Source of the DNA: Phymatolithon calcareum
Taxonomy: Eukaryota > Rhodophyta > Florideophyceae > Hapalidiales
Direction of reading: 5' to 3'
Length of the DNA: 64,000 bases
Assembly (NCBI GenBank): GCA_977006965.1
Contig: OZ345376.1
Location: 2,507,762 to 2,571,761, forward strand
Position numbers and translations under genes: made by a program. This document shows, in pieces, positions 27,583-42,500 of this stretch (the stretch's first letter is position 1; each line of letters begins with the position of its first letter). The notes beneath the pieces are model-generated. The model was not told the origin of the DNA. It worked only from the letters and a program-made list of their open reading frames with translations, and ran no database searches.

Positions 27583-30500
27583 TTGTTGCGGGTGGCTCGA
27601 CTGGCCTCCATTGTAGATTTTAATTGCATCTATACATTCGGAATAGGTGGTACTAAAGGTTTCGGGAATAGGAGGAGTTCTGACCAAAAAGGACAAGAAC
27701 AATATACTCCACGATTCTGTACCATGTTTCACGCTCGGACGAAAAAGGTGTGCTGTTGAAGGCGTGTGCAAGTGGATGGGCCAGTTGGCGCATCGGCGGC
27801 GTGTATTGCTCGAGTTTTGGTTGTGGAAAAATAAAAAACGAAGGACACTGGGGATTCCCGAGTGATCCCTCACCTCAGCACTAATCCAGCCTGTCGAACC
27901 TTATCTTGCAAGTTCGGAATGGGTTTGCGAGCATGTTTCTGAAGTATGGTCCTTCGTGGCGATGATGGTGTGACGGACGGTATATATTGGACGATTGGGG
28001 ATTGGAAGAGGTCCACTTGGCTGATGGCAATTCCCCATTCCCTGCTCCAATTACGAAAAGGCGGAATTTGGATAGGGAATAGGGTTAGGAATACGGTTGG
28101 GTTAGGGCATAGGGTTGGGTCATTGCTTTTGAAGACACTTGGCGCTTTACCATTGGCCTGCCGAGATGGATTGGTAGTGTATTGATTAGAGCATGTTCAC
28201 GACGCAAATGCCGAAATCTGATGACAGAATCGAACTCTCGTGACAATTTTACGTCGGACAGTGGCGCGATCAGCGGCGTGAAGTCACTATTGATGTCTCA
28301 ATTGTGCTGCTCGGTACAGTGTAATGCATGGCGATAATCGTGTCATTTCTGTGTCTGAATGAGAGGATCATGATACGTTATGCTTACTGAATATTATGTG
28401 GAGAATGTGAGGATGGCAGTAAAGTTGCAGTATGTTGAAATGAAGGGCACAGAACGGGTGGAGCGGTTTCGGGTGAAATTGGAGAGGGATTCGGGAAAAA
28501 TAAAAAGTTGCTGTGAGAGTGGGCGGAGTAGTTGGAGAGGGGTGGGAGAGGGCGTAGAAGGAGTATGAGGGTAAGTTTTTAAAAATGAGGAAAATTTTGC
28601 GGATGGAGGGTGGACTAAGGCTTCGCCTTAGTCTTCGTGAGGGGGGCTCCGCCCCCCTCACACTCCCCCCGGGAAAGTGGACTGTAGGTGTGGTGTGGTG
28701 TTGTACGGTTGTGCAAGCGGATAGAGCAGGTGGTGGAAGGTGGTGGACATGGTGTAAGTGGGAAGAGGGAATACGTGTGCAATGGGTTTCGAAGCGGGCC
28801 GTGAAGATGGAGATTGTATGAACAGTTTAGAGTGTATTTATATGTAGTGAAGTTTGTAGAATGTTGTGACGGGGTGAAATTGCCACGTGTGCATACGAGA
28901 GACTTGTCCAAGAATAGAAACTGGACGAATGACACGTGTGTGACTGTCAAGACGTGATACGTGTAAAATGCCTATGTTGGATGTGATGGGCGACGGTTTA
29001 CCACGTGTGGAGGACGATTTCGGGTTCGCGGACGACTTGACACGTGGCGGAAATCGTTTAGGGTTGCCGGACGGGTTGAACTACGTATATACTTGTTGCG
29101 GGTGGCTCGACTGGCCTCCATTGTAGATTTTAATTGCATCTATACATTCGGAATAGGTGGTACTAAAGGTTTCGGGAATAGGAGGAGTTCTGACCAAAAA
29201 GGACAAGAACAATATACTCCACGATTCTGTACCATGTTTCACGCTCGGACGAAAAAGGTGTGCTGTTGAAGGCGTGTGCAAGTGGATGGGCCAGTTGGCG
29301 CATCGGCGGCGTGTATTGCTCGAGTTTTGGTTGTGGAAAAATAAAAAACGAAGGACACTGGGGATTCCCGAGTGATCCCTCACCTCAGCACTAATCCAGC
29401 CTGTCGAACCTTATCTTGCAAGTTCGGAATGGGTTTGCGAGCATGTTTCTGAAGTATGGTCCTTCGTGGCGATGATGGTGTGACGGACGGTATATATTGG
29501 ACGATTGGGGATTGGAAGAGGTCCACTTGGCTGATGGCAATTCCCCATTCCCTGCTCCAATTACGAAAAGGCGGAATTTGGATAGGGAATAGGGTTAGGA
29601 ATACGGTTGGGTTAGGGCATAGGGTTGGGTCATTGCTTTTGAAGACACTTGGCGCTTTACCATTGGCCTGCCGAGATGGATTGGTAGTGTATTGATTAGA
29701 GCATGTTCACGACGCAAATGCCGAAATCTGATGACAGAATCGAACTCTCGTGACAATTTTACGTCGGACAGTGGCGCGATCAGCGGCGTGAAGTCACTAT
29801 TGATGTCTCAATTGTGCTGCTCGGTACAGTGTAATGCATGGCGATAATCGTGTCATTTCTGTGTCTGAATGAGAGGATCATGATACGTTATGCTTACTGA
29901 ATATTATGTGGAGAATGTGAGGATGGCAGTAAAGTTGCAGTATGTTGAAATGAAGGGCACAGAACGGGTGGAGCGGTTTCGGGTGAAATTGGAGAGGGAT
30001 TCGGGAAAAATAAAAAGTTGCTGTGAGAGTGGGCGGAGTAGTTGGAGAGGGGTGGGAGAGGGCGTAGAAGGAGTATGAGGGTAAGTTTTTAAAAATGAGG
30101 AAAATTTTGCGGATGGAGGGTGGACTAAGGCTTCGCCTTAGTCTTCGTGAGGGGGGCTCCGCCCCCCTCACACTCCCCCCGGGAAAGTGGACTGTAGGTG
30201 TGGTGTGGTGTTGTACGGTTGTGCAAGCGGATAGAGCAGGTGGTGGAAGGTGGTGGACATGGTGTAAGTGGGAAGAGGGAATACGTGTGCAATGGGTTTC
30301 GAAGCGGGCCGTGAAGATGGAGATTGTATGAACAGTTTAGAGTGTATTTATATGTAGTGAAGTTTGTAGAATGTTGTGACGGGGTGAAATTGCCACGTGT
30401 GCATACGAGAGACTTGTCCAAGAATAGAAACTGGACGAATGACACGTGTGTGACTGTCAAGACGTGATACGTGTAAAATGCCTATGTTGGATGTGATGGG

Positions 30501-33500
30501 CGACGGTTTACCACGTGTGGAGGACGATTTCGGGTTCGCGGACGACTTGACACGTGGCGGAAATCGTTTAGGGTTGCCGGACGGGTTGAACTACGTATAT
30601 ACTTGTTGCGGGTGGCTCGACTGGCCTCCATTGTAGATTTTAATTGCATCTATACATTCGGAATAGGTGGTACTAAAGGTTTCGGGAATAGGAGGAGTTC
30701 TGACCAAAAAGGACAAGAACAATATACTCCACGATTCTGTACCATGTTTCACGCTCGGACGAAAAAGGTGTGCTGTTGAAGGCGTGTGCAAGTGGATGGG
30801 CCAGTTGGCGCATCGGCGGCGTGTATTGCTCGAGTTTTGGTTGTGGAAAAATAAAAAACGAAGGACACTGGGGATTCCCGAGTGATCCCTCACCTCAGCA
30901 CTAATCCAGCCTGTCGAACCTTATCTTGCAAGTTCGGAATGGGTTTGCGAGCATGTTTCTGAAGTATGGTCCTTCGTGGCGATGATGGTGTGACGGACGG
31001 TATATATTGGACGATTGGGGATTGGAAGAGGTCCACTTGGCTGATGGCAATTCCCCATTCCCTGCTCCAATTACGAAAAGGCGGAATTTGGATAGGGAAT
31101 AGGGTTAGGAATACGGTTGGGTTAGGGCATAGGGTTGGGTCATTGCTTTTGAAGACACTTGGCGCTTTACCATTGGCCTGCCGAGATGGATTGGTAGTGT
31201 ATTGATTAGAGCATGTTCACGACGCAAATGCCGAAATCTGATGACAGAATCGAACTCTCGTGACAATTTTACGTCGGACAGTGGCGCGATCAGCGGCGTG
31301 AAGTCACTATTGATGTCTCAATTGTGCTGCTCGGTACAGTGTAATGCATGGCGATAATCGTGTCATTTCTGTGTCTGAATGAGAGGATCATGATACGTTA
31401 TGCTTACTGAATATTATGTGGAGAATGTGAGGATGGCAGTAAAGTTGCAGTATGTTGAAATGAAGGGCACAGAACGGGTGGAGCGGTTTCGGGTGAAATT
31501 GGAGAGGGATTCGGGAAAAATAAAAAGTTGCTGTGAGAGTGGGCGGAGTAGTTGGAGAGGGGTGGGAGAGGGCGTAGAAGGAGTATGAGGGTAAGTTTTT
31601 AAAAATGAGGAAAATTTTGCGGATGGAGGGTGGACTAAGGCTTCGCCTTAGTCTTCGTGAGGGGGGCTCCGCCCCCCTCACACTCCCCCCGGGAAAGTGG
31701 ACTGTAGGTGTGGTGTGGTGTTGTACGGTTGTGCAAGCGGATAGAGCAGGTGGTGGAAGGTGGTGGACATGGTGTAAGTGGGAAGAGGGAATACGTGTGC
31801 AATGGGTTTCGAAGCGGGCCGTGAAGATGGAGATTGTATGAACAGTTTAGAGTGTATTTATATGTAGTGAAGTTTGTAGAATGTTGTGACGGGGTGAAAT
31901 TGCCACGTGTGCATACGAGAGACTTGTCCAAGAATAGAAACTGGACGAATGACACGTGTGTGACTGTCAAGACGTGATACGTGTAAAATGCCTATGTTGG
32001 ATGTGATGGGCGACGGTTTACCACGTGTGGAGGACGATTTCGGGTTCGCGGACGACTTGACACGTGGCGGAAATCGTTTAGGGTTGCCGGACGGGTTGAA
32101 CTACGTATATACTTGTTGCGGGTGGCTCGACTGGCCTCCATTGTAGATTTTAATTGCATCTATACATTCGGAATAGGTGGTACTAAAGGTTTCGGGAATA
32201 GGAGGAGTTCTGACCAAAAAGGACAAGAACAATATACTCCACGATTCTGTACCATGTTTCACGCTCGGACGAAAAAGGTGTGCTGTTGAAGGCGTGTGCA
32301 AGTGGATGGGCCAGTTGGCGCATCGGCGGCGTGTATTGCTCGAGTTTTGGTTGTGGAAAAATAAAAAACGAAGGACACTGGGGATTCCCGAGTGATCCCT
32401 CACCTCAGCACTAATCCAGCCTGTCGAACCTTATCTTGCAAGTTCGGAATGGGTTTGCGAGCATGTTTCTGAAGTATGGTCCTTCGTGGCGATGATGGTG
32501 TGACGGACGGTATATATTGGACGATTGGGGATTGGAAGAGGTCCACTTGGCTGATGGCAATTCCCCATTCCCTGCTCCAATTACGAAAAGGCGGAATTTG
32601 GATAGGGAATAGGGTTAGGAATACGGTTGGGTTAGGGCATAGGGTTGGGTCATTGCTTTTGAAGACACTTGGCGCTTTACCATTGGCCTGCCGAGATGGA
32701 TTGGTAGTGTATTGATTAGAGCATGTTCACGACGCAAATGCCGAAATCTGATGACAGAATCGAACTCTCGTGACAATTTTACGTCGGACAGTGGCGCGAT
32801 CAGCGGCGTGAAGTCACTATTGATGTCTCAATTGTGCTGCTCGGTACAGTGTAATGCATGGCGATAATCGTGTCATTTCTGTGTCTGAATGAGAGGATCA
32901 TGATACGTTATGCTTACTGAATATTATGTGGAGAATGTGAGGATGGCAGTAAAGTTGCAGTATGTTGAAATGAAGGGCACAGAACGGGTGGAGCGGTTTC
33001 GGGTGAAATTGGAGAGGGATTCGGGAAAAATAAAAAGTTGCTGTGAGAGTGGGCGGAGTAGTTGGAGAGGGGTGGGAGAGGGCGTAGAAGGAGTATGAGG
33101 GTAAGTTTTTAAAAATGAGGAAAATTTTGCGGATGGAGGGTGGACTAAGGCTTCGCCTTAGTCTTCGTGAGGGGGGCTCCGCCCCCCTCACACTCCCCCC
33201 GGGAAAGTGGACTGTAGGTGTGGTGTGGTGTTGTACGGTTGTGCAAGCGGATAGAGCAGGTGGTGGAAGGTGGTGGACATGGTGTAAGTGGGAAGAGGGA
33301 ATACGTGTGCAATGGGTTTCGAAGCGGGCCGTGAAGATGGAGATTGTATGAACAGTTTAGAGTGTATTTATATGTAGTGAAGTTTGTAGAATGTTGTGAC
33401 GGGGTGAAATTGCCACGTGTGCATACGAGAGACTTGTCCAAGAATAGAAACTGGACGAATGACACGTGTGTGACTGTCAAGACGTGATACGTGTAAAATG

Positions 33501-36500
33501 CCTATGTTGGATGTGATGGGCGACGGTTTACCACGTGTGGAGGACGATTTCGGGTTCGCGGACGACTTGACACGTGGCGGAAATCGTTTAGGGTTGCCGG
33601 ACGGGTTGAACTACGTATATACTTGTTGCGGGTGGCTCGACTGGCCTCCATTGTAGATTTTAATTGCATCTATACATTCGGAATAGGTGGTACTAAAGGT
33701 TTCGGGAATAGGAGGAGTTCTGACCAAAAAGGACAAGAACAATATACTCCACGATTCTGTACCATGTTTCACGCTCGGACGAAAAAGGTGTGCTGTTGAA
33801 GGCGTGTGCAAGTGGATGGGCCAGTTGGCGCATCGGCGGCGTGTATTGCTCGAGTTTTGGTTGTGGAAAAATAAAAAACGAAGGACACTGGGGATTCCCG
33901 AGTGATCCCTCACCTCAGCACTAATCCAGCCTGTCGAACCTTATCTTGCAAGTTCGGAATGGGTTTGCGAGCATGTTTCTGAAGTATGGTCCTTCGTGGC
34001 GATGATGGTGTGACGGACGGTATATATTGGACGATTGGGGATTGGAAGAGGTCCACTTGGCTGATGGCAATTCCCCATTCCCTGCTCCAATTACGAAAAG
34101 GCGGAATTTGGATAGGGAATAGGGTTAGGAATACGGTTGGGTTAGGGCATAGGGTTGGGTCATTGCTTTTGAAGACACTTGGCGCTTTACCATTGGCCTG
34201 CCGAGATGGATTGGTAGTGTATTGATTAGAGCATGTTCACGACGCAAATGCCGAAATCTGATGACAGAATCGAACTCTCGTGACAATTTTACGTCGGACA
34301 GTGGCGCGATCAGCGGCGTGAAGTCACTATTGATGTCTCAATTGTGCTGCTCGGTACAGTGTAATGCATGGCGATAATCGTGTCATTTCTGTGTCTGAAT
34401 GAGAGGATCATGATACGTTATGCTTACTGAATATTATGTGGAGAATGTGAGGATGGCAGTAAAGTTGCAGTATGTTGAAATGAAGGGCACAGAACGGGTG
34501 GAGCGGTTTCGGGTGAAATTGGAGAGGGATTCGGGAAAAATAAAAAGTTGCTGTGAGAGTGGGCGGAGTAGTTGGAGAGGGGTGGGAGAGGGCGTAGAAG
34601 GAGTATGAGGGTAAGTTTTTAAAAATGAGGAAAATTTTGCGGATGGAGGGTGGACTAAGGCTTCGCCTTAGTCTTCGTGAGGGGGGCTCCGCCCCCCTCA
34701 CACTCCCCCCGGGAAAGTGGACTGTAGGTGTGGTGTGGTGTTGTACGGTTGTGCAAGCGGATAGAGCAGGTGGTGGAAGGTGGTGGACATGGTGTAAGTG
34801 GGAAGAGGGAATACGTGTGCAATGGGTTTCGAAGCGGGCCGTGAAGATGGAGATTGTATGAACAGTTTAGAGTGTATTTATATGTAGTGAAGTTTGTAGA
34901 ATGTTGTGACGGGGTGAAATTGCCACGTGTGCATACGAGAGACTTGTCCAAGAATAGAAACTGGACGAATGACACGTGTGTGACTGTCAAGACGTGATAC
35001 GTGTAAAATGCCTATGTTGGATGTGATGGGCGACGGTTTACCACGTGTGGAGGACGATTTCGGGTTCGCGGACGACTTGACACGTGGCGGAAATCGTTTA
35101 GGGTTGCCGGACGGGTTGAACTACGTATATACTTGTTGCGGGTGGCTCGACTGGCCTCCATTGTAGATTTTAATTGCATCTATACATTCGGAATAGGTGG
35201 TACTAAAGGTTTCGGGAATAGGAGGAGTTCTGACCAAAAAGGACAAGAACAATATACTCCACGATTCTGTACCATGTTTCACGCTCGGACGAAAAAGGTG
35301 TGCTGTTGAAGGCGTGTGCAAGTGGATGGGCCAGTTGGCGCATCGGCGGCGTGTATTGCTCGAGTTTTGGTTGTGGAAAAATAAAAAACGAAGGACACTG
35401 GGGATTCCCGAGTGATCCCTCACCTCAGCACTAATCCAGCCTGTCGAACCTTATCTTGCAAGTTCGGAATGGGTTTGCGAGCATGTTTCTGAAGTATGGT
35501 CCTTCGTGGCGATGATGGTGTGACGGACGGTATATATTGGACGATTGGGGATTGGAAGAGGTCCACTTGGCTGATGGCAATTCCCCATTCCCTGCTCCAA
35601 TTACGAAAAGGCGGAATTTGGATAGGGAATAGGGTTAGGAATACGGTTGGGTTAGGGCATAGGGTTGGGTCATTGCTTTTGAAGACACTTGGCGCTTTAC
35701 CATTGGCCTGCCGAGATGGATTGGTAGTGTATTGATTAGAGCATGTTCACGACGCAAATGCCGAAATCTGATGACAGAATCGAACTCTCGTGACAATTTT
35801 ACGTCGGACAGTGGCGCGATCAGCGGCGTGAAGTCACTATTGATGTCTCAATTGTGCTGCTCGGTACAGTGTAATGCATGGCGATAATCGTGTCATTTCT
35901 GTGTCTGAATGAGAGGATCATGATACGTTATGCTTACTGAATATTATGTGGAGAATGTGAGGATGGCAGTAAAGTTGCAGTATGTTGAAATGAAGGGCAC
36001 AGAACGGGTGGAGCGGTTTCGGGTGAAATTGGAGAGGGATTCGGGAAAAATAAAAAGTTGCTGTGAGAGTGGGCGGAGTAGTTGGAGAGGGGTGGGAGAG
36101 GGCGTAGAAGGAGTATGAGGGTAAGTTTTTAAAAATGAGGAAAATTTTGCGGATGGAGGGTGGACTAAGGCTTCGCCTTAGTCTTCGTGAGGGGGGCTCC
36201 GCCCCCCTCACACTCCCCCCGGGAAAGTGGACTGTAGGTGTGGTGTGGTGTTGTACGGTTGTGCAAGCGGATAGAGCAGGTGGTGGAAGGTGGTGGACAT
36301 GGTGTAAGTGGGAAGAGGGAATACGTGTGCAATGGGTTTCGAAGCGGGCCGTGAAGATGGAGATTGTATGAACAGTTTAGAGTGTATTTATATGTAGTGA
36401 AGTTTGTAGAATGTTGTGACGGGGTGAAATTGCCACGTGTGCATACGAGAGACTTGTCCAAGAATAGAAACTGGACGAATGACACGTGTGTGACTGTCAA

Positions 36501-39500
36501 GACGTGATACGTGTAAAATGCCTATGTTGGATGTGATGGGCGACGGTTTACCACGTGTGGAGGACGATTTCGGGTTCGCGGACGACTTGACACGTGGCGG
36601 AAATCGTTTAGGGTTGCCGGACGGGTTGAACTACGTATATACTTGTTGCGGGTGGCTCGACTGGCCTCCATTGTAGATTTTAATTGCATCTATACATTCG
36701 GAATAGGTGGTACTAAAGGTTTCGGGAATAGGAGGAGTTCTGACCAAAAAGGACAAGAACAATATACTCCACGATTCTGTACCATGTTTCACGCTCGGAC
36801 GAAAAAGGTGTGCTGTTGAAGGCGTGTGCAAGTGGATGGGCCAGTTGGCGCATCGGCGGCGTGTATTGCTCGAGTTTTGGTTGTGGAAAAATAAAAAACG
36901 AAGGACACTGGGGATTCCCGAGTGATCCCTCACCTCAGCACTAATCCAGCCTGTCGAACCTTATCTTGCAAGTTCGGAATGGGTTTGCGAGCATGTTTCT
37001 GAAGTATGGTCCTTCGTGGCGATGATGGTGTGACGGACGGTATATATTGGACGATTGGGGATTGGAAGAGGTCCACTTGGCTGATGGCAATTCCCCATTC
37101 CCTGCTCCAATTACGAAAAGGCGGAATTTGGATAGGGAATAGGGTTAGGAATACGGTTGGGTTAGGGCATAGGGTTGGGTCATTGCTTTTGAAGACACTT
37201 GGCGCTTTACCATTGGCCTGCCGAGATGGATTGGTAGTGTATTGATTAGAGCATGTTCACGACGCAAATGCCGAAATCTGATGACAGAATCGAACTCTCG
37301 TGACAATTTTACGTCGGACAGTGGCGCGATCAGCGGCGTGAAGTCACTATTGATGTCTCAATTGTGCTGCTCGGTACAGTGTAATGCATGGCGATAATCG
37401 TGTCATTTCTGTGTCTGAATGAGAGGATCATGATACGTTATGCTTACTGAATATTATGTGGAGAATGTGAGGATGGCAGTAAAGTTGCAGTATGTTGAAA
37501 TGAAGGGCACAGAACGGGTGGAGCGGTTTCGGGTGAAATTGGAGAGGGATTCGGGAAAAATAAAAAGTTGCTGTGAGAGTGGGCGGAGTAGTTGGAGAGG
37601 GGTGGGAGAGGGCGTAGAAGGAGTATGAGGGTAAGTTTTTAAAAATGAGGAAAATTTTGCGGATGGAGGGTGGACTAAGGCTTCGCCTTAGTCTTCGTGA
37701 GGGGGGCTCCGCCCCCCTCACACTCCCCCCGGGAAAGTGGACTGTAGGTGTGGTGTGGTGTTGTACGGTTGTGCAAGCGGATAGAGCAGGTGGTGGAAGG
37801 TGGTGGACATGGTGTAAGTGGGAAGAGGGAATACGTGTGCAATGGGTTTCGAAGCGGGCCGTGAAGATGGAGATTGTATGAACAGTTTAGAGTGTATTTA
37901 TATGTAGTGAAGTTTGTAGAATGTTGTGACGGGGTGAAATTGCCACGTGTGCATACGAGAGACTTGTCCAAGAATAGAAACTGGACGAATGACACGTGTG
38001 TGACTGTCAAGACGTGATACGTGTAAAATGCCTATGTTGGATGTGATGGGCGACGGTTTACCACGTGTGGAGGACGATTTCGGGTTCGCGGACGACTTGA
38101 CACGTGGCGGAAATCGTTTAGGGTTGCCGGACGGGTTGAACTACGTATATACTTGTTGCGGGTGGCTCGACTGGCCTCCATTGTAGATTTTAATTGCATC
38201 TATACATTCGGAATAGGTGGTACTAAAGGTTTCGGGAATAGGAGGAGTTCTGACCAAAAAGGACAAGAACAATATACTCCACGATTCTGTACCATGTTTC
38301 ACGCTCGGACGAAAAAGGTGTGCTGTTGAAGGCGTGTGCAAGTGGATGGGCCAGTTGGCGCATCGGCGGCGTGTATTGCTCGAGTTTTGGTTGTGGAAAA
38401 ATAAAAAACGAAGGACACTGGGGATTCCCGAGTGATCCCTCACCTCAGCACTAATCCAGCCTGTCGAACCTTATCTTGCAAGTTCGGAATGGGTTTGCGA
38501 GCATGTTTCTGAAGTATGGTCCTTCGTGGCGATGATGGTGTGACGGACGGTATATATTGGACGATTGGGGATTGGAAGAGGTCCACTTGGCTGATGGCAA
38601 TTCCCCATTCCCTGCTCCAATTACGAAAAGGCGGAATTTGGATAGGGAATAGGGTTAGGAATACGGTTGGGTTAGGGCATAGGGTTGGGTCATTGCTTTT
38701 GAAGACACTTGGCGCTTTACCATTGGCCTGCCGAGATGGATTGGTAGTGTATTGATTAGAGCATGTTCACGACGCAAATGCCGAAATCTGATGACAGAAT
38801 CGAACTCTCGTGACAATTTTACGTCGGACAGTGGCGCGATCAGCGGCGTGAAGTCACTATTGATGTCTCAATTGTGCTGCTCGGTACAGTGTAATGCATG
38901 GCGATAATCGTGTCATTTCTGTGTCTGAATGAGAGGATCATGATACGTTATGCTTACTGAATATTATGTGGAGAATGTGAGGATGGCAGTAAAGTTGCAG
39001 TATGTTGAAATGAAGGGCACAGAACGGGTGGAGCGGTTTCGGGTGAAATTGGAGAGGGATTCGGGAAAAATAAAAAGTTGCTGTGAGAGTGGGCGGAGTA
39101 GTTGGAGAGGGGTGGGAGAGGGCGTAGAAGGAGTATGAGGGTAAGTTTTTAAAAATGAGGAAAATTTTGCGGATGGAGGGTGGACTAAGGCTTCGCCTTA
39201 GTCTTCGTGAGGGGGGCTCCGCCCCCCTCACACTCCCCCCGGGAAAGTGGACTGTAGGTGTGGTGTGGTGTTGTACGGTTGTGCAAGCGGATAGAGCAGG
39301 TGGTGGAAGGTGGTGGACATGGTGTAAGTGGGAAGAGGGAATACGTGTGCAATGGGTTTCGAAGCGGGCCGTGAAGATGGAGATTGTATGAACAGTTTAG
39401 AGTGTATTTATATGTAGTGAAGTTTGTAGAATGTTGTGACGGGGTGAAATTGCCACGTGTGCATACGAGAGACTTGTCCAAGAATAGAAACTGGACGAAT

Positions 39501-42500
39501 GACACGTGTGTGACTGTCAAGACGTGATACGTGTAAAATGCCTATGTTGGATGTGATGGGCGACGGTTTACCACGTGTGGAGGACGATTTCGGGTTCGCG
39601 GACGACTTGACACGTGGCGGAAATCGTTTAGGGTTGCCGGACGGGTTGAACTACGTATATACTTGTTGCGGGTGGCTCGACTGGCCTCCATTGTAGATTT
39701 TAATTGCATCTATACATTCGGAATAGGTGGTACTAAAGGTTTCGGGAATAGGAGGAGTTCTGACCAAAAAGGACAAGAACAATATACTCCACGATTCTGT
39801 ACCATGTTTCACGCTCGGACGAAAAAGGTGTGCTGTTGAAGGCGTGTGCAAGTGGATGGGCCAGTTGGCGCATCGGCGGCGTGTATTGCTCGAGTTTTGG
39901 TTGTGGAAAAATAAAAAACGAAGGACACTGGGGATTCCCGAGTGATCCCTCACCTCAGCACTAATCCAGCCTGTCGAACCTTATCTTGCAAGTTCGGAAT
40001 GGGTTTGCGAGCATGTTTCTGAAGTATGGTCCTTCGTGGCGATGATGGTGTGACGGACGGTATATATTGGACGATTGGGGATTGGAAGAGGTCCACTTGG
40101 CTGATGGCAATTCCCCATTCCCTGCTCCAATTACGAAAAGGCGGAATTTGGATAGGGAATAGGGTTAGGAATACGGTTGGGTTAGGGCATAGGGTTGGGT
40201 CATTGCTTTGAAGACACTTGGCGCTTTACCATTGGCCTGCCGAGATGGATTGGTAGTGTATTGATTAGAGCATGTTCACGACGCAAATGCCGAAATCTGA
40301 TGACAGAATCGAACTCTCGTGACAATTTTACGTCGGACAGTGGCGCGATCAGCGGCGTGAAGTCACTATTGATGTCTCAATTGTGCTGCTCGGTACAGTG
40401 TAATGCATGGCGATAATCGTGTCATTTCTGTGTCTGAATGAGAGGATCATGATACGTTATGCTTACTGAATATTATGTGGAGAATGTGAGGATGGCAGTA
40501 AAGTTGCAGTATGTTGAAATGAAGGGCACAGAACGGGTGGAGCGGTTTCGGGTGAAATTGGAGAGGGATTCGGGAAAAATAAAAAGTTGCTGTGAGAGTG
40601 GGCGGAGTAGTTGGAGAGGGGTGGGAGAGGGCGTAGAAGGAGTATGAGGGTAAGTTTTTAAAAATGAGGAAAATTTTGCGGATGGAGGGTGGACTAAGGC
40701 TTCGCCTTAGTCTTCGTGAGGGGGGCTCCGCCCCCCTCACACTCCCCCCGGGAAAGTGGACTGTAGGTGTGGTGTGGTGTTGTACGGTTGTGCAAGCGGA
40801 TAGAGCAGGTGGTGGAAGGTGGTGGACATGGTGTAAGTGGGAAGAGGGAATACGTGTGCAATGGGTTTCGAAGCGGGCCGTGAAGATGGAGATTGTATGA
40901 ACAGTTTAGAGTGTATTTATATGTAGTGAAGTTTGTAGAATGTTGTGACGGGGTGAAATTGCCACGTGTGCATACGAGAGACTTGTCCAAGAATAGAAAC
41001 TGGACGAATGACACGTGTGTGACTGTCAAGACGTGATACGTGTAAAATGCCTATGTTGGATGTGATGGGCGACGGTTTACCACGTGTGGAGGACGATTTC
41101 GGGTTCGCGGACGACTTGACACGTGGCGGAAATCGTTTAGGGTTGCCGGACGGGTTGAACTACGTATATACTTGTTGCGGGTGGCTCGACTGGCCTCCAT
41201 TGTAGATTTTAATTGCATCTATACATTCGGAATAGGTGGTACTAAAGGTTTCGGGAATAGGAGGAGTTCTGACCAAAAAGGACAAGAACAATATACTCCA
41301 CGATTCTGTACCATGTTTCACGCTCGGACGAAAAAGGTGTGCTGTTGAAGGCGTGTGCAAGTGGATGGGCCAGTTGGCGCATCGGCGGCGTGTATTGCTC
41401 GAGTTTTGGTTGTGGAAAAATAAAAAACGAAGGACACTGGGGATTCCCGAGTGATCCCTCACCTCAGCACTAATCCAGCCTGTCGAACCTTATCTTGCAA
41501 GTTCGGAATGGGTTTGCGAGCATGTTTCTGAAGTATGGTCCTTCGTGGCGATGATGGTGTGACGGACGGTATATATTGGACGATTGGGGATTGGAAGAGG
41601 TCCACTTGGCTGATGGCAATTCCCCATTCCCTGCTCCAATTTACGAAAAGGCGGAATTTGGATAGGGAATAGGGTTAGGAATACGGTTGGGTTAGGGCAT
41701 AGGGTTGGGTCATTGCTTTTGAAGACACTTGGCGCTTTACCATTGGCCTGCCGAGATGGATTGGTAGTGTATTGATTAGAGCATGTTCACGACGCAAATG
41801 CCGAAATCTGATGACAGAATCGAACTCTCGTGACAATTTTACGTCGGACAGTGGCGCGATCAGCGGCGTGAAGTCACTATTGATGTCTCAATTGTGCTGC
41901 TCGGTACAGTGTAATGCATGGCGATAATCGTGTCATTTCTGTGTCTGAATGAGAGGATCATGATACGTTATGCTTACTGAATATTATGTGGAGAATGTGA
42001 GGATGGCAGTAAAGTTGCAGTATGTTGAAATGAAGGGCACAGAACGGGTGGAGCGGTTTCGGGTGAAATTGGAGAGGGATTCGGGAAAAATAAAAAGTTG
42101 CTGTGAGAGTGGGCGGAGTAGTTGGAGAGGGGTGGGAGAGGGCGTAGAAGGAGTATGAGGGTAAGTTTTTAAAAATGAGGAAAATTTTGCGGATGGAGGG
42201 TGGACTAAGGCTTCGCCTTAGTCTTCGTGAGGGGGGCTCCGCCCCCCTCACACTCCCCCCGGGAAAGTGGACTGTAGGTGTGGTGTGGTGTTGTACGGTT
42301 GTGCAAGCGGATAGAGCAGGTGGTGGAAGGTGGTGGACATGGTGTAAGTGGGAAGAGGGAATACGTGTGCAATGGGTTTCGAAGCGGGCCGTGAAGATGG
42401 AGATTGTATGAACAGTTTAGAGTGTATTTATATGTAGTGAAGTTTGTAGAATGTTGTGACGGGGTGAAATTGCCACGTGTGCATACGAGAGACTTGTCCA

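Noticed and set aside
26858-28185. Recurring ORFs of 72-111 codons in each satellite unit as genes
   Set aside because: They overlap on both strands, several lack an ATG, and no domain or coding bias is evident; repetition alone makes them look conserved.
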